From Bacillota bacterium (GTDB lineage Bacteria > Bacillota > Desulfitobacteriia > Desulfitobacteriales > Desulfitobacteriaceae), in contig JAUZPJ010000004.1 in assembly GCA_030706025.1 (NCBI GenBank), positions 1 to 33,076 of the forward strand: DNA of 33,076 nt, read 5' to 3'. The position numbers were made by a program, and so were the translations under genes. Numbering within the stretch: position 1 is the stretch's first letter; each line of letters starts with the position of its first letter. Of this stretch, positions 19,800-30,064 are shown piece by piece. A model generated the notes under the pieces. The model was not told the DNA's origin, did no database searches, and was given only the letters and a program-made list of their open reading frames with translations.

Positions 19800-20579
19800 T
19801 TGAGAGTGCTTTTTGTTGGTGATATTGTTGGAAAACCGGGAAGGGAAGCCGTGAAAAGATTTATCAAACCACTTCAGGTTGAGTATAAGATCGATGTAAC
19901 TATTGCAAATGCTGAAAATGCCGCGGCTGGCAAGGGATTAACAAAAGAGATAGCCGAAGAGCTTTATAACTACGGAATTCAATTTTTAACCATGGGTAAT
20001 CATGTTTGGGATCAAAGAGATATTATGAATTTTATCGATCGTGAGCCACGGCTTATTCGTCCGGCGAATTATCCAGTCGGTGCACCAGGACAAGGATATG
20101 GGTTCATTAGAGCGCTGGGAAAGAAGATTGGTGTTCTTAATCTTTCGGGGCGAATCTTTTTGCCACCATTGGAGGACCCCTTTAGTGGGGCAATACGCTG
20201 GATCAACCAGATGAAACAGGAGACACCCATTATTATTGTGGATTTTCACGCTGAGGCTACTTCGGAAAAGGTTGCCTTAGGCTGGTTTCTCGATGGCAAA
20301 GTAAGCGCTGTGCTTGGAACTCATACCCACATTCAAACCGCAGACGCACGGTTGCTTCAACAGGGAACAGCTTATATTACTGATGTCGGCATGACAGGAC
20401 CAAGAGATTCAGTACTAGGGGTAAAAAAGGAAATTATTATTAATCGCTTCTTAACTCAATTACCTGCTAAGTTTGAGTTAGCAAGCGGCCCTATTCAACT
20501 TAATGCGGTGGTCTTAGAAATTGATGATTCAGGAAGTACTTCAAGGATTGAAGCTATCCAGAGATTTGCAGAGGTATAA
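19800..20579 (+). CDS. ymdB: YmdB-type metallophosphoesterase (TIGR00282-like)
   Basis: LRVLFVGDIVGKPGREAV, NAENAAAGKGLT, TMGNHVWDQ, VDFHAEATSEK, GTHTHIQTAD; TTG 19800 with GGAGGG SD. Confidence 0.95.
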   Translation: MRVLFVGDIVGKPGREAVKRFIKPLQVEYKIDVTIANAENAAAGKGLTKEIAEELYNYGIQFLTMGNHVWDQRDIMNFIDREPRLIRPANYPVGAPGQGYGFIRALGKKIGVLNLSGRIFLPPLEDPFSGAIRWINQMKQETPIIIVDFHAEATSEKVALGWFLDGKVSAVLGTHTHIQTADARLLQQGTAYITDVGMTGPRDSVLGVKKEIIINRFLTQLPAKFELASGPIQLNAVVLEIDDSGSTSRIEAIQRFAEV

Positions 20580-20626
20580 AAGAATTTAGTTTATTTCAAT
20601 CAATAAGAAAATCTTATTTAAGTAAA

Positions 20627-20654
20627 AGAGGATTTTATGATCTTGCTCTCGAAT
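20627..20654 (+). promoter_or_regulatory. Sigma-H-like promoter upstream of spoVS
   Basis: AGAGGATTT (fits RnAGGAwWW) and CTCGAAT (GAAT core of RnnGAAT), AGGA-to-GAAT start distance 22 nt. Confidence 0.55.
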
Positions 20655-20712
20655 ACATATATTCAAAGTTGTGGTAATAGTTGTCAATGAATTCGAGCAG
20701 GAGGATGTATCT

Positions 20713-20973
20713 ATGGATGTTTTAAAAGTCTCGGCTAAATCAAGTCCAAATGCAGTTGCGGGAGCTCTTGCGGGCGTTCTTCGTGAGAACGGTGGGGCAG
20801 AACTGCAAGCTATAGGAGCGGGTGCTCTTAATCAAGCGATAAAAGCGGTAGCAATTGCCCGTGGTTTTGTGGCTCCGAGCGGAGTTGACCTTGTATGCAT
20901 TCCAGCATTTACTGACGTTATGATTGAGGGAGAGGAAAGGACAGCTATTAAGTTGATAATTCAACCGCGCTAA
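20713..20973 (+). CDS. spoVS: Stage V sporulation protein S
   Basis: MDVLKVSAKSSPNAVAGALAGVLRENGGAELQAIGAGALNQAIKAVAIARGFVAPSGVDL; SD GGAGGA supports 20713. Confidence 0.97.
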   Translation: MDVLKVSAKSSPNAVAGALAGVLRENGGAELQAIGAGALNQAIKAVAIARGFVAPSGVDLVCIPAFTDVMIEGEERTAIKLIIQPR

Positions 20974-20983
20974 GGTAGTTTAG

Positions 20984-21020
20984 AAGTCACCTGTATGCTT
21001 CACAAGCATACAGGTGACTT
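20984..21020 (+). terminator. 17-bp perfect hairpin after spoVS
   Basis: AAGTCACCTGTATGCTT-CAC-AAGCATACAGGTGACTT; delayed TTTTT. Confidence 0.7.
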
Positions 21021-21049
21021 ACTATGTTTTTAGGTGGAGGTTCATAATT

Positions 21050-22003
21050 ATGGGGAATTATTACATTGTAGATGGGCATTGTGATAGTTTAATAAATTAT
21101 GTAAATAGAGAGAGGTCGTTAGTAGACCCTTCTGAAGGAGGACATTGGGATACACATAGAGCTAGGCTTGGGGGCGTTGCCCTTCAGTTTATGGCTGCAT
21201 TTATTGAAACAAAATACAAACCCGCTATGTCTACTTGGCGCGGGTTACAATTACTTGAAGGAGCACATCGTTTCATCGAGAGTAATCCAGAACAGGTTTT
21301 CCTAATTCGGGATAAGTTTGACCTAAAACAAATTCCTGATCCAAATCGAATTGGAGTTTTGTTGAGTGTCGAGGGCGGCGAAATCCTAGGGGAAGATATC
21401 TTCATGCTCGAAGTTATTTTTAAACTTGGTGTAAGGGCCTTGGGTTTAACTTGGAACCAACGTAATGCTTTAGCGGATGGGGTTGGAGAAATCGGTACTC
21501 AAAGCAAGCTAACTAATTTCGGGCAGAACGTTGTTTTGAAGATGAATCAATTGGGCATGCTTATAGACGTTTCTCACCTTAACGAAGCAGGATTTTGGCA
21601 TGTTCTAGAATTATCAAAGGCCCCAATAACGGCCTCCCACTCCTGTGCCAAGACTCTTTGTTCTCATCGCAGGAACTTAACGGACAAACAACTCAGTGCT
21701 ATAGCGAGAAACAAAGGCGTAGTTGGGATAAATTTTTATCCCGAATTTTTAAAGGAGGACGGAAAGGCATCGCGAGCAGATGTTATACGTCATATTTGCC
21801 ATATCGCAGAGGTTGCGGGTGTTGAAACGGTCGGGTTAGGCTCAGACTTTGATGGTATCGATATAGCGCCTGAAGGATTGGGACATGTCGGTGAATACTA
21901 CTATTTACTGGAGGATTTGACTAGAGCAGGATTTTCAACGTCAGAAATTGCGCAAATTGCCGGAGAAAATTTTATGCGTTTATTGTCGGATGTAATGAAA
22001 TAG
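21050..22003 (+). CDS. Membrane/renal-type dipeptidase (peptidase M19)
   Basis: YIVDGHCDSL, LSVEGGE, LGLTWNQRNALADG, IDVSHLNEAGFWHV, TASHSCAKTLCSHRRNLTDKQL, GLGSDFDGID; SD supports ATG 21050. Confidence 0.92.
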   Translation: MGNYYIVDGHCDSLINYVNRERSLVDPSEGGHWDTHRARLGGVALQFMAAFIETKYKPAMSTWRGLQLLEGAHRFIESNPEQVFLIRDKFDLKQIPDPNRIGVLLSVEGGEILGEDIFMLEVIFKLGVRALGLTWNQRNALADGVGEIGTQSKLTNFGQNVVLKMNQLGMLIDVSHLNEAGFWHVLELSKAPITASHSCAKTLCSHRRNLTDKQLSAIARNKGVVGINFYPEFLKEDGKASRADVIRHICHIAEVAGVETVGLGSDFDGIDIAPEGLGHVGEYYYLLEDLTRAGFSTSEIAQIAGENFMRLLSDVMK

Positions 22004-22038
22004 AAGTTAATTATGGGTCGTGGAAAAGGGGTATAAGT

Positions 22039-22893
22039 ATGGATTCGGCATTTGCCTTATATGAGGTAGATTTGCATTGTCATACGACTGCATCAGACGG
22101 ACTGCTGACACCGACAGAGCTTGTATATTCTGCAGCAGAGTTGGGTTTAAAAGGTATCGGCATTACAGATCATGATACTATTCAAGGGTGGAAAGAAGCA
22201 AAGGAAGCCGGAGCGAACTGTCAAATACATATTCTTAGAGGGATAGAAATAAACTCGGAGTGGCAAGGAAAAGAGGTTCACATCCTCGGTTACGAGGTTA
22301 ACGCTTCTTCAAGCATCTTGAACGATAAGCTTGCGAGTTTGCGCAAAGCTCGTGAGCAACGCATGCTGGAAATATTAGATCGATTGAAAATACAAGGGGT
22401 ACGGCTTAGCGTTCAGGAAGTTCAACAGTTGGTGCCAGGAGAATCGATTGGGCGCCCGCATATTGCTCAGGCACTTGTAGAAGGTGGATATGCAAGAAGC
22501 ATCCAGGAAGGTTTTGACCGCTACATCGGAATAGGAGCGCCAGCTTATGTTCCAAGGTATAAGATGACTCCGGAGGAGGGAATTGAATTAATAAGAGCAG
22601 CACATGGTGTTGCAGTACTTGCCCATCCTGGTGTGCAACGTCTTGCAGATGGTATTCCATCTTGGGTTGAGGTGGGACTCCAAGGTATTGAGGTTTTACA
22701 TTCTGAACATAATTCGGACGACGAAAGAATCTTCCGCGCCCTAGCGAAGCAGTATCACTTAATTGCAACGGGAGGATCAGATTTTCATGGCGAGGAGCGT
22801 AAGCCAGGTGTTAAACTTGGTCATTGGGGGGTCTCGCTTGAGGTAATTCATCAAATCCTTGATTTGGTTCGACACAATCAAGTGGTAGAATAG
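22039..22893 (+). CDS. PHP-domain phosphoesterase (YciV/RNase AM-like)
   Basis: VDLHCHTTASDGLLTPTELV, GITDHDTIQGW, RGIEINSEW, GRPHIAQAL, AHPGV, GGSDFHGE. Confidence 0.92.
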   Translation: MDSAFALYEVDLHCHTTASDGLLTPTELVYSAAELGLKGIGITDHDTIQGWKEAKEAGANCQIHILRGIEINSEWQGKEVHILGYEVNASSSILNDKLASLRKAREQRMLEILDRLKIQGVRLSVQEVQQLVPGESIGRPHIAQALVEGGYARSIQEGFDRYIGIGAPAYVPRYKMTPEEGIELIRAAHGVAVLAHPGVQRLADGIPSWVEVGLQGIEVLHSEHNSDDERIFRALAKQYHLIATGGSDFHGEERKPGVKLGHWGVSLEVIHQILDLVRHNQVVE

Positions 22894-22992
22894 TTTTAAA
22901 AATGAAGATATAAGTCTCTTTTTTACCTAGGGTTAAAATGCTTTCTCCCAGCATAGAATAAGAGTATAGATGAGTCTGGGGGGGCGTAAGGT

Positions 22993-23259
22993 TTGGAACC
23001 TATAGACGAATTACAATTATTAAGGGCGCGTGTCGGAGAACTAGAGCAACGTGTGGAACACCTGAGGGTTAGCCGCCGAGTACTCATGAACTTATTAGAA
23101 AAGGTTGAACGAGAAAAGGTGTCCTTAGTTCATCGTTTGGAAAAAGAAAATGTTCGTTTGCAACGAGACAACAAACGATTTGCAAAATGGATTTTCTCAA
23201 AGAACCGAGAAATTGTTGAACTGCAAGAAAAAATGGAATCACAAGCACAAAAGGCATGA
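22993..23259 (+). CDS. Small coiled-coil protein (88 aa), unknown
   Basis: TTG start with GGGGGGCG upstream; heptad-rich sequence. Confidence 0.6.
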   Translation: MEPIDELQLLRARVGELEQRVEHLRVSRRVLMNLLEKVEREKVSLVHRLEKENVRLQRDNKRFAKWIFSKNREIVELQEKMESQAQKA

Positions 23260-23312
23260 GTTAATAAATGGACTCATGTTCTTTTTATTTGGTTGGGGAA
23301 TGATCGAGTATC

Positions 23313-23813
23313 TTAACTCATATTATCGGCTTGTGCCAATATATGCCCCAAATCCGTTTTAGGGGAGTGATGTTCGCGGATGAGCAGACAAACTTGTGCA
23401 TTTAACCCTGCTTTTTTGGCTAAACGTTCACCCCATTGAGCGTGATAAGTGGCTATTTTCAAGGGTGACGCAAAAACAGTGTTGCTTTGTTCAAGGCATG
23501 ACCAGATACTTAAAGGCATTTTCTGCATTAGGACAATATAGACTCGATGCCAAAGGCGGATGGAAACCAGAGATTTTCCGCAATCATGGAGGAGTGCAGC
23601 GGTAATGAGGGTCTCAAGGTCGGGGTGAGATAATAGATTTTTAGCGTTAACAATTTTTTTTGTTACATCAATAGCATGGCGTTGTTCTACCCATGATTGC
23701 TTGAGAAAAAGTTCAGAGGCCTCAGGGGATAGGTGATTCAAGGCCCATTTAATATCCCAAGAATCGATCTTGGGAAAGACAGCATTCAAGAATTGATGTA
23801 AACGATAGAACAT
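23313..23813 (-). CDS. HD-domain phosphohydrolase
   Basis: H...LLHDCGKS...H...REHHSP...D pattern; GGAGGAG SD on - strand. Confidence 0.82.
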   Translation of the reverse strand: MFYRLHQFLNAVFPKIDSWDIKWALNHLSPEASELFLKQSWVEQRHAIDVTKKIVNAKNLLSHPDLETLITAALLHDCGKSLVSIRLWHRVYIVLMQKMPLSIWSCLEQSNTVFASPLKIATYHAQWGERLAKKAGLNAQVCLLIREHHSPKTDLGHILAQADNMS

Positions 23814-23944
23814 TTTCTACTCCTCCTTTCCCTATCATAATGAACTGATTTCTACTTGGCAAGGCATTGGAATGTTTTTCAGAGAAAGGGGAAATATATG
23901 GGATGAAGGGTTGACCAGTCATAGTTTAGTTTTCCCGATGGAGC

Positions 23945-24082
23945 TTGGATTCAAGGCTTAAAGAGAAAACGGCTGAAGTCGGTGTGAATTATGATGCCTT
24001 TATCGAAGGACTTCGCACTAATCGAAGTGATATGGAAATGGCTACAGACATTCATCTTTTACGGGGCATTTACACTCTATAA
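23945..24082 (+). pseudogene. Short coding-like remnant or overlooked small ORF (45 aa)
   Basis: TTG-initiated frame MDSRLKEKTAEVGVNYDAFIEGLRTNRSDMEMATDIHLLRGIYTL; protein-like N-terminus, abrupt C-terminus. Confidence 0.4.
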
Positions 24083-24174
24083 AGTGTCATGTCCTTATTT
24101 TATCTACAATTATTAAAGTCGGGGTACTTATGTTATTCCATGAATTAGTAAGAAAAAAGATTGATTATCAATAA

Positions 24175-25692
<1,518 letters not shown>

Positions 25693-25700
25693 AATAGGAT

Positions 25701-25733
25701 TTAAGGAGAGAGTATGACTCTCTCCTTAATTTT
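25701..25733 (+). terminator. Terminator after guaB
   Basis: TTAAGGAGAGAGT-ATG-ACTCTCTCCTTAA perfect 13-bp stem, then TTTT. Confidence 0.75.
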
Positions 25734-25747
25734 GATTGGAGGTACAA

Positions 25748-26098
25748 ATGAAATCTTATTTCTGGCGATACCAGACTATTTTGTTCCTGCTCTACATTTT
25801 TTGGAGTGATTTTTTTACTATGGGAGGGCCTTTTAATCAATTATTCTTTAACTTTGCTCTATTCTATCCGCTTGGTTTTTTGGTGGGATATCGCCCGAAC
25901 TTTGGGAATCTTCGTATGGCGTACTTTTCCGCGTTTTTGTTTAACTTCTCGACGTATGTAGTGGCTGTACTTACTGGTATTTCCATTGATAGTTGGGTAA
26001 TAATCATTATAGACTTTTTTAGCTTAATATTATTCCTTGAGGCCGGAAGACTCATGGGAAAGCTAGCTCAAGACAATCAAAGGGGTGATCATCTATGA
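25748..26098 (+). CDS. Small hydrophobic membrane protein, unknown
   Basis: Several TM-like segments; SD GGAGGT before ATG 25748; stop overlaps next ATG. Confidence 0.75.
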   Translation: MKSYFWRYQTILFLLYIFWSDFFTMGGPFNQLFFNFALFYPLGFLVGYRPNFGNLRMAYFSAFLFNFSTYVVAVLTGISIDSWVIIIIDFFSLILFLEAGRLMGKLAQDNQRGDHL

Positions 26099-27258
26099 GA
26101 ATTGTCATTGCACCAGACTCGTTTAAGGGTTGTTTAAAAGCTGTAGACGTTGCTCAGGCTATGCGTAGGGGTGTTCAACAGATTTATCCCGAAAGTGTGA
26201 TTGATATGATCCCGATGGCGGATGGGGGAGAAGGTACAGTGGACGCGATACTTTGTGCCGTCGGGGGAGAAAAGATAGAGGTTAACACAGCAGATCCCCT
26301 TGGACGGTCGATTAAAGCATCTTATGGCCTTATCGACCATGGTGCAACCGCGGTGATTGAGATGGCTGCTGCTTCAGGGTTAACGCTATTGAAGTATCAG
26401 GAAAGGAATCCTAGTCAGACATCCACGCTGGGAACTGGGCTACTAATCAAGGATGCGTTGGATCGTGGAGTGAAGAAAATTCTACTCGGTATTGGCGGAA
26501 GTGCAACGAATGATGGTGGTGCCGGAATTGCGGTCGCCCTGGGGGTGAAGTTGTTGGATTCTAAGGGAAAGGAGTTGCCCTTAGGAGGGATAGAACTAGC
26601 CAATCTCATGAAATTTGATATGTCAGGCCTTGACCATCGCTTGTCCTCTGTGAAGATCGAAGTGGCTTGTGATGTTCAAAATCCTCTTTGTGGACCGGAG
26701 GGAGCGAGCGAAGTCTATGGCCCACAAAAAGGTGCTACTCTTGAGGATGTCAAAATATTGGATTCAGCACTTCAAAACTTTGGAGAGCGTTTAAGTGAAA
26801 TCGCGGGTAAAGATTTGCTGAAGTTGGCAGGGGGAGGGGCCGCGGGGGGAGTTGGAGCCGGACTTGTTGGTATATTTGGAGCAAAATTACGACCAGGGTC
26901 ACAAATGATTTTAGAGGTGGCAAATGCGGCAGAAAAGATTAAGTGTGCGGATTTAGTGTTAACAGGTGAAGGTAAGACTGATTTCCAAACCGCTTACGGT
27001 AAAGTGCCGGTGGGAGTTGCACTTTTAGCAAAGAACTATAATGTACCTGTTTTGGCTGTTTCTGGATCAGTAGAAGGTTCAGTGGATATTCTTGCGGAGC
27101 ATGGAATTTCAAGTTGTTTTAGTGTTTCCGAAGGACCTGCAACTTTAGAGGAAGCAATTATGAAAGCAGAGGAACAATTAGAGCGAACTGTTTCAAGGAT
27201 TCTAACCGTATGGAAGCTTGGGACCGAATTTGCTCGTAAAAAATTAAGTTTTAAATAG
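26095..27258 (+). CDS. Glycerate kinase (GlxK-type)
   Basis: MRIVIAPDSFKGCLKAVDVAQAM, PMADGGEGTVDA, GIGGSATNDGGAG, LTGEGKTDFQTAYGKVPVGV. Confidence 0.95.
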   Translation: MRIVIAPDSFKGCLKAVDVAQAMRRGVQQIYPESVIDMIPMADGGEGTVDAILCAVGGEKIEVNTADPLGRSIKASYGLIDHGATAVIEMAAASGLTLLKYQERNPSQTSTLGTGLLIKDALDRGVKKILLGIGGSATNDGGAGIAVALGVKLLDSKGKELPLGGIELANLMKFDMSGLDHRLSSVKIEVACDVQNPLCGPEGASEVYGPQKGATLEDVKILDSALQNFGERLSEIAGKDLLKLAGGGAAGGVGAGLVGIFGAKLRPGSQMILEVANAAEKIKCADLVLTGEGKTDFQTAYGKVPVGVALLAKNYNVPVLAVSGSVEGSVDILAEHGISSCFSVSEGPATLEEAIMKAEEQLERTVSRILTVWKLGTEFARKKLSFK

Positions 27259-27353
27259 TAAAAAAACCCCCTAAAAAGAGGATAAATATGGAAATTGGAG
27301 AATAGTTAGGATAGGCAGATTCTTCAACTAACATCATCAAAGGGGGAATTACG

Positions 27354-27932
27354 ATGACAGTTATGTCTCGTCGGGAGCGCAAGAAACAGGAAACACGTGA
27401 AAAGATTTTCTCTAATGCAATGCAACTATTCCGACTACAGGGATTTAATGCCACTTCCGTGGAACAGATAACCCAGCATGCCGACGTAGGAAAAGGAACC
27501 TTCTATAACTACTTTTCCACTAAGGAAGCTGTTATTTTGGAGTTTTCACGGCGAACATGGCAAGAGCTCGCTAACAAGGGCCGTCAAACGCCCTGCCTAG
27601 CTACACGTCAGAGATTGGAAATTCTGCTCCAAGACTGGACAGAGTTTATGATTAGAGATCGGGAAATTGCATGGATCACTGTACGAAATCGAGAAGGGTC
27701 AGACTATGACATGAGTTTGCATTACGCGCTTCTGGCAATCCTAACGGTAGGGCAACAAAATAGTGAAATTAGCCGTGACTATGACCCTGCCTTTTTGGCG
27801 GAAAGCTTGGAAGGAATGATGATTCAACATTTCATTCGCTGGTTTGTTTCAGGTACAGGAGATCTGCGGGAAGAAATTACGGATGCGCTCGCAGTTTTCT
27901 TGGACGGACTCTCCGAAAAACAGCAGGCATAA
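27354..27932 (+). CDS. TetR/AcrR family transcriptional regulator
   Basis: RREKIFSNAMQLFRLQGFNATSVEQITQHADVGKGTFYNYFSTKEAV-type TetR_N HTH. Confidence 0.92.
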   Translation: MTVMSRRERKKQETREKIFSNAMQLFRLQGFNATSVEQITQHADVGKGTFYNYFSTKEAVILEFSRRTWQELANKGRQTPCLATRQRLEILLQDWTEFMIRDREIAWITVRNREGSDYDMSLHYALLAILTVGQQNSEISRDYDPAFLAESLEGMMIQHFIRWFVSGTGDLREEITDALAVFLDGLSEKQQA

Positions 27933-27951
27933 CCAGTTGCGTTATTTGTAT

Positions 27952-27979
27952 TTGAAATCTTTGATCCATGTGATATATT
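27952..27979 (+). promoter_or_regulatory. Sigma-A type promoter upstream of uppP
   Basis: TTGAAA, 16-bp spacer, TATATT. Confidence 0.5.
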
Positions 27980-28006
27980 AAAAACATCTTTTAACTTGGA
28001 GGAGCG

Positions 28007-28795
28007 GTGATTGTGACAGTTCTACAAGCGTTGATCTTAGGCATTGTACAGGGGTTGGGGGAATTTTTGCCAATTTCCAGTTCGGCCCATCTCGTACTTA
28101 TCCCATGGTTATTTGGATGGACGGATCCCGGTTTAACATTCGATGTTGCCCTTCACATGGGTACTCTTTTAGCGGTGGTCCTATATTTCTGGAGAGATTG
28201 GGTTAGATTGATAAAGGCGGCTTTGCGACGTCGTGCCTCAGACGAAAAGCGGATTTTTTGGTACTTAGTGGTGGCTACTATTCCCGGTGGGTTGTTCGGA
28301 TTAGCATTAGAGAAAAAAGCTGAAACTATCTTTCGTTCCCCAATGCTCATTGGAATTATGATGATTGTCATGGGGATATTACTTTATTTGGCAGACAAAA
28401 AGCGTCAACTTCGTAAAATGGATACTATGACTATGGCAGATGCAATTTGGATTGGTCTTTCGCAAGCGTTGGCAATCATTCCAGGGGTTTCTCGTTCCGG
28501 AAGTACCATGACAACTGCTCGCTTTTTAGATTTAACAAGGGAAGAAGCTGCTCGTTTTTCGTTTCTGATGTCTACACCAATTATTTTGGGTGCGGGATTA
28601 CTAAAACTTAGGCATTTGACGATGGCTTCCATAAACTTACCTTTTTCAGTCGGTGTTATCTCTTCCTTTGTTGTTGGTATCTTAAGCATATCCTTTTTAC
28701 TTCGATATTTGAAGACTAGTAATTTTGGTCTTTTTGTTGGTTATCGTTTTGTTATTGGTATTATAGTAATAGGTCTGGTTTTGACGGGTCATTAA
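28007..28795 (+). CDS. uppP: Undecaprenyl-diphosphatase
   Basis: GIVQGLGEFLPISSSAHLVL, PGVSRSGSTMTTA, polytopic; GTG 28007 or 28013. Confidence 0.96.
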   Translation: MIVTVLQALILGIVQGLGEFLPISSSAHLVLIPWLFGWTDPGLTFDVALHMGTLLAVVLYFWRDWVRLIKAALRRRASDEKRIFWYLVVATIPGGLFGLALEKKAETIFRSPMLIGIMMIVMGILLYLADKKRQLRKMDTMTMADAIWIGLSQALAIIPGVSRSGSTMTTARFLDLTREEAARFSFLMSTPIILGAGLLKLRHLTMASINLPFSVGVISSFVVGILSISFLLRYLKTSNFGLFVGYRFVIGIIVIGLVLTGH

Positions 28796-28818
28796 AGATC
28801 CTGATTTCCTTTATTCAT

Positions 28819-28861
28819 ATCCCTCCGTTATTACCCATAGAGTAACAACGGAGGGATTTTT
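28819..28861 (+). terminator. Terminator-like hairpin after uppP, overlapping the SD of the next gene
   Basis: ATCCCTCCGTTATTAC-CCATAGA-GTAACAACGGAGGGAT (one mismatch), T5 run. Confidence 0.8.
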
Positions 28862-28862
28862 A

Positions 28863-29942
28863 ATGCAAAAAAGAATCACACCAAGAAGTTTGGGGCTGTG
28901 GTTGGGGCAGATGCCGGTTGGTTCTCATAATGATATTACGGATGTGCCTGGAGTCATGGTGGGAAACATATCCTTAATTAAGGGTGGCGGACCGTTAGTT
29001 CCCTCCGGAGGAGGTCCAGTGCGGACGGGAGTGACGGCGATCATACCACGAATGGAGAATCTTTATCGTCAACCTTGCTGTGCAGGGATAGATGTTATCA
29101 ATGGGTATGGGAAGTCTCTTGGCGTACCCTTTATTCAAGAAATGGGAATTTTAAATTCTCCCATATTGCTGACTAATACACTAAGCGTTAACGATGTTGC
29201 TAACGGTGTTATTACATATTTACTTCGACAAAATCCCGAGATCGGTAACGATGCCCGGACCCCAAATATTGTAGTTTTCGAGTGTGATGATTCATATTTA
29301 AACGACATTAGGGGGCGTCATGTTAAGCCGTGGGATGCCATGTTTGCTATTCAGCATGCAACAAATGGGCCAATTGAACAGGGTAATGTTGGAGCAGGGG
29401 TTGGAATGTCTTGTTTTCAAATGAAGGGGGGTATTGGTAGTTCTTCACGCCTCGTTTCTCAGAGAGGACATACCTATGTTGTTGGAATGCTAGTCTTGGC
29501 AAACTTTGGTCTTTTGCGAGATTTTCTCCTATCAGGTGTTCCAGTTGGGCAGTATCTTACCATTCGGGAAGCAGAATATACCCCAGGTTCGCTGATTCTT
29601 GTTGGGATTACGGATGCCCCCTTATCACGATGGCAACTAAAGCAGCTGGCAAGGCGATCCGTTTTGGGAATTGCCCGTACAGGGTCAATTTCTATGACTG
29701 GAAGTGGGGATTTCAGTCTGATGGTTAGTACCTATTCTGGCGAGCTTAACGATTATTTGTCGGACTGGGATTTGGATGATTTCTTTAGGGCGGTGGTTGA
29801 AGCAAGTGCTGAAAGCATTTGGAACGCTCTCTTTCTTGCACAAAGCATGGATGGACGGGATGGACATATTCGATATGCTTTGCCTATAGAACAGACGTTA
29901 AAAATTATTCGTAATTGGCACGGAGGGCAAGGACCCGCTTAA
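28863..29942 (+). CDS. P1/DmpA family aminopeptidase (S58)
   Basis: DITDVPGVMVGN, GPVRTGVTAIIPR, GNVGAGVGMSCFQMKGGIGSSSR. Confidence 0.92.
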   Translation: MQKRITPRSLGLWLGQMPVGSHNDITDVPGVMVGNISLIKGGGPLVPSGGGPVRTGVTAIIPRMENLYRQPCCAGIDVINGYGKSLGVPFIQEMGILNSPILLTNTLSVNDVANGVITYLLRQNPEIGNDARTPNIVVFECDDSYLNDIRGRHVKPWDAMFAIQHATNGPIEQGNVGAGVGMSCFQMKGGIGSSSRLVSQRGHTYVVGMLVLANFGLLRDFLLSGVPVGQYLTIREAEYTPGSLILVGITDAPLSRWQLKQLARRSVLGIARTGSISMTGSGDFSLMVSTYSGELNDYLSDWDLDDFFRAVVEASAESIWNALFLAQSMDGRDGHIRYALPIEQTLKIIRNWHGGQGPA

Positions 29943-30064
29943 AGGTAAGTGGCAGGTAGTTGATTATTAATGGCCTATCCCTGGTAGGATTTTAATAAAT
30001 GTGTCATGATCTTTGCCTTTAGCGCGTAAACATGCTTATGGAGAAAAGCTAAGGGAGGTTCACC

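Noticed and set aside
23313-23813. HD-domain protein as a phage-defence HD nuclease
   Set aside because: It stands alone with no nucleotidyltransferase or effector partner; looks like an ordinary metabolic or signalling HD phosphohydrolase.
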